9,956 nt of DNA from Neptunomonas sp. (GCA_004195305.1 SDWN01000425.1:1-9956); one strand, 5' to 3'; counted from the stretch's first letter, positions 1-5,878 are shown. Made by a program: numbers and translations. The notes: generated by a model not told the origin, from the sequence alone.

Positions 1-236
1 ACAGCGCCAAGTAATGGGCATTCGAGCTTGCGAGAATAGATCGGCTGAATCATGGCTGAGGTTTGTGGGTAATCATGAAAACCGAAGGTCAGGGGCTCGC
101 ATTCTGCAGATATTTCATCAGCGATGCTCGGGTGGCGCAACATGACGGGCATTAAACTGTATCTATTAGCGTCGATGCAAGATGCTTCTATGCGCCTGGG
201 AATTTCATCCGAGACGAGGACCTTAGGTCGTTTCAA
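1..236 (-). CDS. Possible partial coding frame running off the left edge, unknown product
   Basis: Reading the minus strand from a TTG at 236 (codons TTG AAA CGA CCT AAG GTC), the frame stays open for 78 codons to the edge of the window. The conceptual protein begins LKRPKVLVSDEIPRRIEAS and continues with a mixed, protein-like composition, but I recognise no family. In-frame ATG codons also occur further in, including one at 53. No Shine-Dalgarno sequence precedes any of these starts, and rare codons (AGA, AGG, ATA, CGA) are frequent. It lies 7 bp beyond the fghA stop on the same strand, so it could be a third gene of that operon. A 78-codon frame without a stop can also arise by chance. Existence is uncertain and function unknown. 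Confidence 0.25.
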   Translation of the reverse strand, partial: MKRPKVLVSDEIPRRIEASCIDANRYSLMPVMLRHPSIADEISAECEPLTFGFHDYPQTSAMIQPIYSRKLECPLLGA

Positions 237-243
237 GCGGCAA

Positions 244-1083
244 TCACTTGGTCAAGTGAGCGGCATGAAAGCGCAGATGGTCTTCGATGAAGCTGGCGAT
301 AAAGTAGTAGCTGTGGTCGTAGCCCGCATGACGACGCAGCTCCAGCGGGTAGTCGCTGGCCTGCGCCGCCGCTTCCAACATCTCCGGTTTCAGCTGCTCG
401 GCCAGGAACTCATCGGCCTCACCCTGATCCACCAGCGCAGGTACCCGCTGCGTCGCCTGGCGCATCAGCGTACTGGCGTCGTAATTGCGCCAGCTGTGGC
501 TATCTTTTCCCAGATACGCGGCCAAGGCTTTTTGTCCCCAAGGGCAGTTCAGCGGGTTACTTATTGGGCTGAAAGCCGACACCGAGCGATAACGATCCGG
601 ATTACGCAAGGCGATCACCAGCGCACCATGCCCCCCCATCGAGTGCCCGGCAATAGCCCGCTGGTCGCTGACCGGAAACGTCGACTCGATTAACTGGGGT
701 AGCTCGTTAACGATATAGTCATACATCCGGTAGTGACGATCCCAGGGTGGCTGGGTCGCGTTGACGTAGAATCCGGCACCCTGGCCCAAGTCATAGCCCT
801 CATCATCGGCCACCCCTTCACCGCGGGGACTGGTATCGGGTGCAACAATCGCAATGCCTAGTTCGGCAGCCACGCGCTGAGCACCCGCCTTTTGCATAAA
901 ATTCTCATCGCTGCAGGTCAACCCGGACAACCAGTACAACACCGGCACCTGTTGACCACTGGATGCCTGAGGCGGCAGGTAGATGGAAAAACGCATGCGA
1001 CAGTTTAGCGACGTAGAGACGTGGCTATACTGCTTTTGCCAACCCCCAAAGCTCTTATGACAGCTCAGATTTTCGATACTCAT
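244..1083 (-). CDS. fghA: S-formylglutathione hydrolase (esterase D type)
   Basis: This cytoplasmic serine hydrolase of the alpha/beta-hydrolase fold (esterase D family; frmB/yeiG in E. coli) cleaves S-formylglutathione to formate and glutathione, the second step of glutathione-dependent formaldehyde detoxification. The 279-residue product matches the family length. The nucleophile elbow GHSMGG places Ser148 as nucleophile. Asp224 (in GEADEF) and His257 (in GYDHSYYF) complete the likely triad. The family signatures SGLTCSDENF (53-62) and APDTSPRG (81-88) are present. An in-frame ATG at 1104 would add seven residues, but ATG 1083 is preferred: it gives the usual MSIENLSCHKSFGG start and is preceded by a purine-rich AGAGAG about 8 nt upstream, whereas the upstream ATG directly follows a hairpin and T run. 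It lies 70 bp downstream of frmA on the same strand, so the two are very probably one operon. Confidence 0.96.
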   Translation of the reverse strand: MSIENLSCHKSFGGWQKQYSHVSTSLNCRMRFSIYLPPQASSGQQVPVLYWLSGLTCSDENFMQKAGAQRVAAELGIAIVAPDTSPRGEGVADDEGYDLGQGAGFYVNATQPPWDRHYRMYDYIVNELPQLIESTFPVSDQRAIAGHSMGGHGALVIALRNPDRYRSVSAFSPISNPLNCPWGQKALAAYLGKDSHSWRNYDASTLMRQATQRVPALVDQGEADEFLAEQLKPEMLEAAAQASDYPLELRRHAGYDHSYYFIASFIEDHLRFHAAHLTK

Positions 1084-1104
1084 GACAACACTCTCTGAAT
1101 ACAT

Positions 1105-1139
1105 AAAATTGCAGCCAGGGAACTGACCTTAGGCTGCAA
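1105..1139 (-). terminator. Intercistronic hairpin with short T run between frmA and fghA (attenuator-like)
   Basis: Positions 1109-1116 (TTGCAGCC) and 1132-1139 (GGCTGCAA) form a perfect 8-bp inverted repeat. Inner pairing of AGG (1117-1119) with CCT (1127-1129) is possible. Read on the minus strand, the stem is followed at once by TTTT (1108-1105), as in a weak rho-independent terminator. It sits in the 70-bp gap between the frmA stop and the fghA start. It may cause partial termination or stabilise the frmA message. The T run is short, so full termination is unlikely. Confidence 0.5.
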
Positions 1140-1153
1140 CAAGGCAAGACGGC

Positions 1154-2272
1154 CTACTTATTGAAGTGGATCACAGAGCGTATGCTCTTGCCTTCATGCA
1201 TCAGCTCGAAGGCGGTGTTGATCTCTTCCAGACCCATTGTATGGGTAATGAAGTCATCGAGTTTGAACTCGCCTTTGAGGTAGCGTTCAACGTACTCGGG
1301 CAGCTCGGAACGGCCCTTCACGCCACCGAAGGCGGTGCCACGCCAGACCCGACCGGTAACCAGCTGGAACGGACGGGTGGAGATCTCCTGGCCTGCACCG
1401 GCAACGCCAATGATCACCGATTCGCCCCACCCTTTGTGGCAGCACTCCAGCGCCGAACGCATGGTGTTAACGTTGCCGATACACTCAAAGGAGTAATCCA
1501 CGCCGCCATCGGTCAGCTCTACGATCACGTCCTGGATCGGTTTGTCATAGTCTTTCGGGTTGATACAGTCGGTAGCGCCCAGCTCTCGTGCCAGTTCGAA
1601 TTTGCTCTCATTGATATCGATGGCGATGATGCGGCTGGCTTTGGCCATGGTCGCGCCGATAACAGCCGAGAGGCCGATCCCGCCTATTCCAAAAATGGCG
1701 ACGGTGGCTCCCTCTTCGACCTTAGCGGTATTCATCACCGCACCCATGCCGGTAGTCACCCCACAGCCCAACAAACAAACTTCTTCCAGGGGCGCATCTT
1801 TGTTGACTTTCGCCAGAGAGATCTCCGGCAGCACGGTGTACTCGGAGAAGGTCGAGCAGCCCATGTAGTGGTAGATAGGTTGTCCGTCCTTATAAAACCG
1901 GGTGGTGCCATCAGGCATCAGACCCTTACCCTGCGTTTCACGGATCTTCTGGCATAGGTTGGTTTTACCCGATTTACAAAACTTACATTCGCCGCATTCG
2001 GGGGTATAGAGGGGAATCACATGATCACCGACCGCGACACTGGTCACGCCTGCGCCAATTTGCTCGACGATACCGCCGCCCTCATGACCCAGAATAACGG
2101 GAAAGATCCCTTCCGGGTCATCACCGGACAGGGTGAAAGCATCGGTATGACAGACACCGCTGGCAACGATACGTACCAACACTTCGCCCGCTTGCGGGGG
2201 CATCACATCAACTTCTTCGATGGATAAAGGCAGGCCTGGCCCCCAGGCAACGGCGGCTTTCGATTTGATCAT
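1154..2272 (-). CDS. frmA: S-(hydroxymethyl)glutathione dehydrogenase / class III alcohol dehydrogenase
   Basis: This zinc-dependent, NAD-linked dehydrogenase (also called adhC or GSH-FDH; GSNO reductase activity is known for the family) oxidises S-hydroxymethylglutathione, formed from formaldehyde and glutathione, to S-formylglutathione. The 372 residues match the family. Catalytic zinc ligands are Cys41, His63 and Cys170. The structural zinc loop has Cys93, Cys96, Cys99 and Cys107. The Rossmann motif GIGGIG lies at 195-200, followed by Asp219 for the NAD ribose. The class III signature KIRETQGKGLMPDGTTRF (109-126), with the glutathione-binding Arg111, separates it from ordinary ethanol dehydrogenases. 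The ATG at 2272 has AAAGGA 8-13 nt upstream. It is the first gene of the frmA-fghA unit and is divergent from a LysR-type gene. Confidence 0.97.
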   Translation of the reverse strand: MIKSKAAVAWGPGLPLSIEEVDVMPPQAGEVLVRIVASGVCHTDAFTLSGDDPEGIFPVILGHEGGGIVEQIGAGVTSVAVGDHVIPLYTPECGECKFCKSGKTNLCQKIRETQGKGLMPDGTTRFYKDGQPIYHYMGCSTFSEYTVLPEISLAKVNKDAPLEEVCLLGCGVTTGMGAVMNTAKVEEGATVAIFGIGGIGLSAVIGATMAKASRIIAIDINESKFELARELGATDCINPKDYDKPIQDVIVELTDGGVDYSFECIGNVNTMRSALECCHKGWGESVIIGVAGAGQEISTRPFQLVTGRVWRGTAFGGVKGRSELPEYVERYLKGEFKLDDFITHTMGLEEINTAFELMHEGKSIRSVIHFNK

Positions 2273-2314
2273 GATGTTTTCCTTTGGATGGATGGCTGAC
2301 GTTTAGATAGCGTC

Positions 2315-2343
2315 ATTGTAGTCGCTTATCTTTAGATGATAAT
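2315..2343. promoter_or_regulatory. Overlapping divergent promoter candidates for frmA and the LysR gene
   Basis: On the minus strand, TACAAT (reverse complement of 2315-2320) is a good -10 for frmA. A poor -35 (TTATCA) lies 16 bp upstream, as expected for an activator-dependent promoter. On the plus strand, GATAAT (2338-2343) is a possible -10 for the LysR gene, with TTGTAG (2316-2321) 16 bp upstream as a weak -35. The two elements overlap, so occupancy of one could affect the other. Predicted by eye from consensus only. Confidence 0.4.
2326..2342. promoter_or_regulatory. Inverted repeat TTATC-N7-GATAA, candidate LysR operator
   Basis: TTATC (2326-2330) and GATAA (2338-2342) form a perfect 5-bp dyad of 17 bp overall. 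It covers the weak -35 of frmA and the possible -10 of the LysR gene, the usual place for a LysR-family site. TTTAGAT occurs inside it (2331-2337) and again at 2302-2308. The symmetry does not follow the canonical T-N11-A spacing exactly, so assignment is tentative. Confidence 0.35.
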
Positions 2344-2353
2344 CTGGCCGAAA

Positions 2354-2370
2354 TGCAAATCATCTTTGCA
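2354..2370. promoter_or_regulatory. Inverted repeat TGCAAA-N5-TTTGCA, candidate LysR operator
   Basis: TGCAAA (2354-2359) and TTTGCA (2365-2370) form a perfect 6-bp dyad with a 5-bp spacer, just before the LysR start codon and upstream of the frmA -35 region. Its core ATCATCT (2359-2365) is the reverse complement of AGATGAT (2334-2340) in the neighbouring dyad. The two sites therefore share a motif in opposite orientation about 25 bp apart, a pattern compatible with binding of a LysR tetramer. Confidence 0.4.
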
Positions 2371-2381
2371 CAGGTGTAACA

Positions 2382-3251
2382 ATGTCGAATTGGGAAGGTG
2401 TCTGCGAGTGCGCCGCTGTCGCAGAGACAGGAAGCTTTACCGCAGCCGCTAAACAGCTAGGGACGTCGGTCGCGAACGTCAGCAGACAGATCAGCGCATT
2501 AGAGATCCGCCTAGGCGCAAAGCTGTTCCACCGCACCACCCGCAAAGTCTCGCTCACGGAAGAGGGACGTACCTATTACCAGCACTGCCGGCAGATCCTC
2601 GATAGTCTTGAAGAGGCCGAACGCGCGATCACCGACCTACAGAGCAAACCGACCGGAAAGCTAAAGATGACCGCTCCGGTGGCCTACGGCGAGCGTTATA
2701 TTGCGCCGCTGGTCAATCAATTCGCCCAGATCCACACAGAGCTGGAGGTCGATCTGCGGCTGACTAACCAGCAGCTAGACCTGGTCGATGACGGCATCGA
2801 CCTGGCGATACGCTTAGGGGTGTTGGAAAACACCCGCCTGGTCGCTAAAAGGCTGGCTTCACGCACCCTATACGTGTGCGGGTCTGTGGCGTATATGGAT
2901 CGCAGCGGGCAACCTCATAGCCTGTCTGAGCTCAACAACCATAACTGCCTGCTCGGCACCCTGGATTATTGGCGCTTCAACGAAGCTGGAAAACCACTAA
3001 GCATCAAGGTCAAAGGAAGCCTGCGCTGCAACAGCGGCCCGGTATTAGTCGATGCCGCATTAAAGGGACTGGGGCTGGTCCAGCTACCCGGCTACTATGT
3101 CGGCGCTCACATCAACAATGGAGAGCTGGTGACCGTACTGGACCCCTACCGCCCGGAGAGCGAAGGCATCTGGGCGCTCTACCCGCCCAACCGACAACGC
3201 TCATCAAAGGTCAGAATGCTTATAGATTTTCTGCGTGAGCGGCTGGGTTAG
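2382..3251 (+). CDS. LysR-family transcriptional regulator, probable regulator of frmA-fghA
   Basis: The 289-residue product has LysR architecture. An N-terminal winged helix-turn-helix spans about residues 5-62 (AAVAETGSFTAAAKQLGTS, then SRQISALEIRLGAKLFHRTTR), followed by a linker helix (about 63-88) and an effector-binding domain (about 90-289) with the usual P-V-A-Y-G start and GIDLAIRLG segment. The ATG at 2382 has only a weak AGG at 2372-2374. The gene is transcribed away from frmA across a 109-bp region containing two dyads, the classic arrangement for a LysR protein that controls its divergent neighbour. The inducer may be formaldehyde, its glutathione adduct or a downstream metabolite. 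That is inference, as no effector residue can be assigned by eye. The family call is secure; the target is likely but unproven. Confidence 0.94.
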   Translation: MSNWEGVCECAAVAETGSFTAAAKQLGTSVANVSRQISALEIRLGAKLFHRTTRKVSLTEEGRTYYQHCRQILDSLEEAERAITDLQSKPTGKLKMTAPVAYGERYIAPLVNQFAQIHTELEVDLRLTNQQLDLVDDGIDLAIRLGVLENTRLVAKRLASRTLYVCGSVAYMDRSGQPHSLSELNNHNCLLGTLDYWRFNEAGKPLSIKVKGSLRCNSGPVLVDAALKGLGLVQLPGYYVGAHINNGELVTVLDPYRPESEGIWALYPPNRQRSSKVRMLIDFLRERLG

Positions 3252-3370
3252 CTCAATAGCAGACTTGAAGCCACATTGGCATCTGGTCGGAAATAGCGAC
3301 CTGCATCCGCGTTCTCCGCTAGAGCTTTTCTACGCAAATCCAAATAAACACACAACTGGCCAAGTAAGTA
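3252..3370. other. Spacer between LysR gene and csp promoter
   Basis: No coding frame or good terminator is visible here. The only structure is a 5-bp hairpin, GGTCG (3285-3289) with CGACC (3297-3301), which lacks a T run and would be a poor terminator for the LysR gene. Confidence 0.4.
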
Positions 3371-3398
3371 TTGACAATGAGTTTTCAGTGTATAAAAT
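3371..3398 (+). promoter_or_regulatory. Sigma-70 promoter of the cold-shock gene
   Basis: TTGACA (3371-3376) is a perfect -35. The -10 is TAAAAT (3393-3398) with a 16-bp spacer, inside the AT-rich run TATAAAAT. Transcription would begin near 3405, leaving a ~150-nt untranslated leader before the ATG at 3556. A long structured leader is typical of cspA-type mRNAs. Confidence 0.75.
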
Positions 3399-3420
3399 GC
3401 GTACCAGTTTGTAAGTACGC
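3399..3420 (+). promoter_or_regulatory. Dyad at the csp transcription start (GCGTAC ... GTACGC)
   Basis: GCGTAC (3399-3404) and GTACGC (3415-3420) form a perfect 6-bp inverted repeat with a 10-nt spacer, directly after the -10 element. It could be a 5'-terminal stem in the leader if transcription starts a few bases early, or an operator-like site. The E. coli cspA leader also starts with a structured cold-box region, but the sequence here is different. Confidence 0.35.
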
Positions 3421-3555
3421 TTTAATATTTGTGCACTACTTTTCGACCTTCTACCTTTAGTGGTTCGTTCTGTTTACATAAGTAATACCTCTGCTTTCAA
3501 TCAAATTGGCCTTTTCTAAGATCGTCATTACTCTTGAATAAACAGGATACAAAAT

Positions 3556-3762
3556 ATGTCTACTACTACTGGTACCGTTAAGTGGTTCAACGAAGCTAAA
3601 GGTTTTGGTTTTATCGAGCAAGAGTCTGGTCCAGACGTTTTTGCTCACTTCAGTGCGATCTCAGGCTCGGGCTTTAAGACCCTAGTCGAAGGCCAGAAAG
3701 TCCAGTTTGCTGTGACTCAGGGCCAGAAAGGTCCCCAGGCAGAGAACATCGAAGCGATCTAA
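3556..3762 (+). CDS. cspA: CspA-family cold-shock protein (RNA chaperone)
   Basis: This 68-residue single cold-shock domain (OB fold) binds single-stranded RNA and DNA, melting mRNA structure in the cytoplasm. RNP1 is KGFGFI (15-20) and RNP2 is VFAHF (28-32). Trp10, Phe11, Phe17, Phe19, Phe29, His31 and Phe32 supply the aromatic binding surface, and the protein opens with the typical GTVKWFNEAKGFGFI. AGGA at 3544-3547 lies 8 nt before the ATG. A strong promoter, long leader and own terminator show it is transcribed alone, with the cold-responsive post-transcriptional layout of cspA genes. Most gammaproteobacteria carry several csp paralogues, and which one this is cannot be told. It may be constitutive or growth-phase regulated rather than cold-induced. 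Confidence 0.96.
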   Translation: MSTTTGTVKWFNEAKGFGFIEQESGPDVFAHFSAISGSGFKTLVEGQKVQFAVTQGQKGPQAENIEAI

Positions 3763-3834
3763 TGATTCGCGTGCTGTTTGGCTTACTGTGAACTTCATAG
3801 AAGCCAGACCTTCAATCTCTAGGGGTTGAAAAAC

Positions 3835-3871
3835 AAAAAAGGGTAGAACTGAAAGGTTCTGCCCTTTTTTT
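3835..3871 (+). terminator. Rho-independent terminator of the csp gene
   Basis: GGGTAGAAC (3841-3849) pairs with GTTCTGCCC (3856-3864), a 9-bp stem with one T-G wobble around a TGAAAG loop, followed by seven T (3865-3871). Six A upstream (3835-3840) extend the stem and would also give a T run on the other strand, so it may work in both directions. Confidence 0.92.
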
Positions 3872-4001
3872 GTTTGATTGAGGTCCCAATTTCCGTATTG
3901 ATCAGCGCTGGCCAACCAAAAAACCTATCTGGCCCTTGAACAACAAGCCCATGCAAGGTGGAATGGACAAAATCAATAAACGTTCAATAGAGGAAGACAG
4001 C

Positions 4002-4307
4002 ATGTACGTACTGATGGATATTATGGTTTCACCCGGCGGTGTGGGGACCTCTGTATCCCCTTATGTGGCAATGTGCCAAAAGATATTTGAGCAAGCCGGA
4101 CTCACCCACACCATGCACGGCTACGGCACTAACGTAGAGGGCGAATGGGATGATGTGATGGCCGCGGTTAAGCGTTGTCACGAGGATCTGCACGAGGCTG
4201 GCGCAGTGCGTATCACCAGTCACATAAAGCTCGGAACACGTATAGATAGAGATCAGACGATGGCAGATAAAGTGACCAGTGTTCAGGAAAAGCTCGCGCC
4301 TAAATAA
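4002..4307 (+). CDS. MTH1187-family thiamine-binding protein (DUF77 / Thiamine_BP)
   Basis: The 101-residue product belongs to the small ferredoxin-like family MTH1187/YkoF-like. The diagnostic pattern is a first strand MYVLMDIMVSP, the segment GTSVSPYVAMCQKIFEQAGL (15-34), HGYGTNVEGEWDDVMAAVKRCHEDLHEAGAVRI (39-71) and a last strand SHIKLGTRID (73-82). Family members form oligomers and some bind thiamine or its precursors; their cellular role is poorly defined. A TTG 66 bp upstream would give a longer frame, but ATG 4002 is chosen because AGAGGA (3989-3994) lies 7 nt upstream and the extra residues do not look like the family. It sits between the csp terminator and folD on the same strand, 218 bp before folD. 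No thiamine biosynthesis gene is nearby, so ligand and function here are unproven. Confidence 0.9.
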   Translation: MYVLMDIMVSPGGVGTSVSPYVAMCQKIFEQAGLTHTMHGYGTNVEGEWDDVMAAVKRCHEDLHEAGAVRITSHIKLGTRIDRDQTMADKVTSVQEKLAPK

Positions 4308-4315
4308 CAGCTATG

Positions 4316-4356
4316 TCTCAGCTCAGCGAACGGTTGAGATGACAGGGATCTTTTTT
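4316..4356 (+). terminator. Weak terminator candidate after the thiamine-binding gene
   Basis: CTCAGC (4322-4327) pairs with GTTGAG (4333-4338), a 6-bp stem with one wobble around the loop GAACG. Three outer pairs (4318-4320 with 4340-4342) follow a mismatch. Six T occur at 4351-4356. The T run begins several bases after the stem, which weakens the call. Confidence 0.3.
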
Positions 4357-4395
4357 CTATATCGGCACCTCCCTGCTGGATACTTACGTGTTACA

Positions 4396-4429
4396 CCCTC
4401 GCGGCGTTCGCTTTTCGACCCCGCGAGGG
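4396..4429 (+). promoter_or_regulatory. Strong hairpin in the folD leader region
   Basis: CCCTCGCGG (4396-4404) and CCGCGAGGG (4421-4429) form a perfect, GC-rich 9-bp inverted repeat with a 16-nt loop. No T run follows, so it is not a typical terminator. It could be an RNA leader element of folD or a DNA operator. Confidence 0.5.
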
Positions 4430-4458
4430 AAAGAATCAACGACTAACACGCTGAACGA

Positions 4459-4488
4459 CTGCCGCGGGTGATCGCTCGCCTGTGGCAG
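4459..4488 (+). promoter_or_regulatory. Second hairpin in the folD leader region
   Basis: CTGCC (4459-4463) pairs with GGCAG (4484-4488), and the inner GCGGG (4464-4468) pairs with CTCGC (4475-4479) with one wobble. The loop is TGATCG and there is a 4-nt bulge (4480-4483). It ends 24 nt before the folD ribosome-binding site. I do not see the conserved bases of the ZTP (pfl) riboswitch that precedes folate genes in some bacteria. Confidence 0.4.
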
Positions 4489-4525
4489 CCAACACCGCCT
4501 CTCAAAATGACCGGAGAAGTAACGC

Positions 4526-5395
4526 ATGACCACTCTGCTGCTAGACGGCAAAAGCCTGGCTACAAGCCGTGAGGCGATACTGAAAAAAGCTGTTGAATCA
4601 CTGATCCAGCAGGGCGCCAGACGCCCCATATTGGCCACGCTGCTGGTCGGCGATGACCCGGCATCTGCCACCTACGTGCAGATGAAGGTCAATGCCTGTG
4701 CCCGTGTCGGCTTGGGCTCTCGTAAAATAGAAATGCCCGCCAGCACCACCACCGAGGCGTTGTTGGCCCAAATAAATCAACTCAACGCTGATCCCGACAT
4801 CAGCGGCATCCTGCTGCAACATCCGGTACCCGGACAGATCGACGAGCGCGCTTGTTTCGATGCGATCGCGCTTAAAAAAGACGTAGACGGTGTTACCACC
4901 CAGGGCTTCGGACGTATGGCCATGGCCGAACCGGCCTATGGATCAGCCACCCCGGCGGGAATCATGACCCTGCTGCGCCATTACGATATCCAATTGGAGG
5001 GCAAGCATGCTGTGGTTGTAGGCCGCAGCCCAATCCTCGGTAAACCCATGGCGGCCATGCTGCTCAATGCCAACGCCACGGTCACGGTCTGCCACTCCCG
5101 AACCCGCAACTTGGCCGAGCTGGTAGCCCAGGCCGACATCGTCGTGGGTGCGGTCGGCCAACCCGAACTGATCCGGGCGGAATGGATTCGCGACGGTGCA
5201 GTGGTTGTGGATGCCGGTTATCACCCCGGCGGTATTGGCGATATCGAAAAAATCGGACTGGAAAACCGGGTTTCGGCCCTGACGCCGGTCCCTGGCGGGG
5301 TCGGACCCATGACGATTAACGCGTTAATCAGCCAGACTCTGGATTCGGCCAAAGCCGCACAGGCAGCTGAAATAAGTGAATCGATAGGGTCTTAA
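4526..5395 (+). CDS. folD: Bifunctional methylenetetrahydrofolate dehydrogenase / methenyltetrahydrofolate cyclohydrolase
   Basis: This cytoplasmic enzyme converts 5,10-methylene-THF via 5,10-methenyl-THF to 10-formyl-THF (reversibly), supplying one-carbon units for purines and formyl-Met-tRNA. The 289 residues match FolD. The catalytic pair Tyr50 and Lys54 lies in YVQMK, Gln98 in LLQHPVPG, and Asp121 in KKDVDG. The nucleotide-binding segment VVVGRSPILGKP (163-174), with Arg167-Ser168, suggests NADP. The closing signature PVPGGVGPMT is at 254-263. The QHPVP and YGSATPAGIM variants differ from E. coli FolD (QLPLP, LRPCTPRGI), so this may be a divergent subtype or second copy. GGAGAAG (4513-4519) precedes the ATG. 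Its leader carries two hairpins. Formate from the nearby frmA-fghA pathway could feed this pool only through a formate-THF ligase, which is not in the window. Confidence 0.96.
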   Translation: MTTLLLDGKSLATSREAILKKAVESLIQQGARRPILATLLVGDDPASATYVQMKVNACARVGLGSRKIEMPASTTTEALLAQINQLNADPDISGILLQHPVPGQIDERACFDAIALKKDVDGVTTQGFGRMAMAEPAYGSATPAGIMTLLRHYDIQLEGKHAVVVGRSPILGKPMAAMLLNANATVTVCHSRTRNLAELVAQADIVVGAVGQPELIRAEWIRDGAVVVDAGYHPGGIGDIEKIGLENRVSALTPVPGGVGPMTINALISQTLDSAKAAQAAEISESIGS

Positions 5396-5405
5396 CAGCG
5401 CCCGG

Positions 5406-5431
5406 ACCCGGTACTCTGACCCGGCACTCTG
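5406..5431. repeat. Two tandem 13-bp repeats just after folD
   Basis: ACCCGGTACTCTG (5406-5418) is followed directly by ACCCGGCACTCTG (5419-5431), identical at 12 of 13 positions. It starts 10 bp after the folD stop. The role is unknown. Confidence 0.7.
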
Positions 5432-5467
5432 CTCCCTGTATTCAGGCCCAGACATCCAAGCCAAAAC

Positions 5468-5557
5468 ACCCGGGAGATCACTCCGGGTAAGCAAGGCTCT
5501 CACCCCCTGTGAGACCATGAATGAGTCTGCGACCCCGGTTCCCAGCTGCGCGGGGTC
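5468..5557 (+). terminator. Cluster of three hairpins downstream of folD
   Basis: Three stems follow one another: ACCCGGGAG/CTCCGGGT (5468-5476 with 5481-5488, one bulged G), TCTCAC/GTGAGA (5498-5503 with 5509-5514) and GACCCCG/CGGGGTC (5531-5537 with 5551-5557). None is followed directly by a T run; the nearest T8 is at 5603-5610. They could protect the folD 3' end or mark a rho-dependent or atypical terminator region. Confidence 0.4.
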
Positions 5558-5658
5558 AGCTACCAACGCTCGATCTGCGCCCCATTTCCTGCCTGTCACG
5601 GCTTTTTTTTCAACTATGATAGGTCTACCGGCTGTCCATAATTCCAAATTTCCGCTTT

Positions 5659-5713
5659 AGTGAATCGCGGATCATTCACTCCAGAAACCAGCCCCTGTCT
5701 GGGCGACAAGGGC
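5659..5713. promoter_or_regulatory. Two adjacent dyads in the folD-dctP spacer
   Basis: AGTGAAT (5659-5665) and ATTCACT (5674-5680) are a perfect 7-bp inverted repeat around 8 bp. Next to it, GCCC-TGTC (5691-5699) pairs with GACA-GGGC (5705-5713) with a single C-A mismatch around a 5-nt loop. They may be operators or RNA hairpins. No factor can be named. Confidence 0.35.
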
Positions 5714-5741
5714 ATCTAGACAACCCCAAAATCGTCGTTTT

Positions 5742-5816
5742 CCAGCCCTTTTTATTGAGGTATACGTTAACCGATCTTGGATCTTTTTAAAGAATATTCC
5801 GGGCTAAAAAGGCTGG
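5742..5816. repeat. Long-range inverted repeat (CCAGCC-TTTTTA / TAAAAAGGCTGG)
   Basis: CCAGCC (5742-5747) plus TTTTTA (5749-5754), interrupted by one bulged C, is complementary to TAAAAAGGCTGG (5805-5816). That is 12 pairs enclosing 50 bp. It may be a regulatory structure or a remnant of a small palindromic element. Confidence 0.4.
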
Positions 5817-5878
5817 TACCAAGACCGCCTGTAAAGTGGTTCTAAAAAATCATCTCTCCTGAGCCGAAGATAAAGCCA

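Noticed and set aside
124..693. 189-codon plus-strand frame over the fghA 3' end
   Set aside because: Antisense to the clearly conserved fghA; its composition is rich in Arg and Gln as expected for a shadow frame, and it has no family signature.
1166..1957. 263-codon plus-strand frame opposite frmA
   Set aside because: Lies entirely within frmA, whose zinc and NAD motifs are intact; the antisense product has no recognisable domain.
3936..4001. TTG start extending the thiamine-binding gene by 22 residues
   Set aside because: No ribosome-binding site and no family-like residues in the extension; ATG 4002 has AGAGGA at good spacing.
4308..4525. ZTP (pfl) or THF riboswitch before folD
   Set aside because: The conserved single-stranded bases of these classes could not be found; only generic hairpins are visible. 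A covariance search would settle it.
5591..5610. Terminator at the T8 run in the spacer
   Set aside because: The bases before the T run (GCC ... GGC) form only a 3-bp stem, too weak for an intrinsic terminator.
5324..5647. Minus-strand frame of 107 codons over the folD end and spacer
   Set aside because: It overlaps the conserved folD C-terminus, shows no known motif, and runs through hairpins and repeats. I treat it as chance, though the spacer part was looked at for a small gene.
5811..5830. Sigma-54 promoter for dctPQM (GG-N10-GC at 5815-5828)
   Set aside because: Spacing fits, but the -12 element reads CCGCC rather than TTGC and the -24 element is only a partial match, so it is not called.
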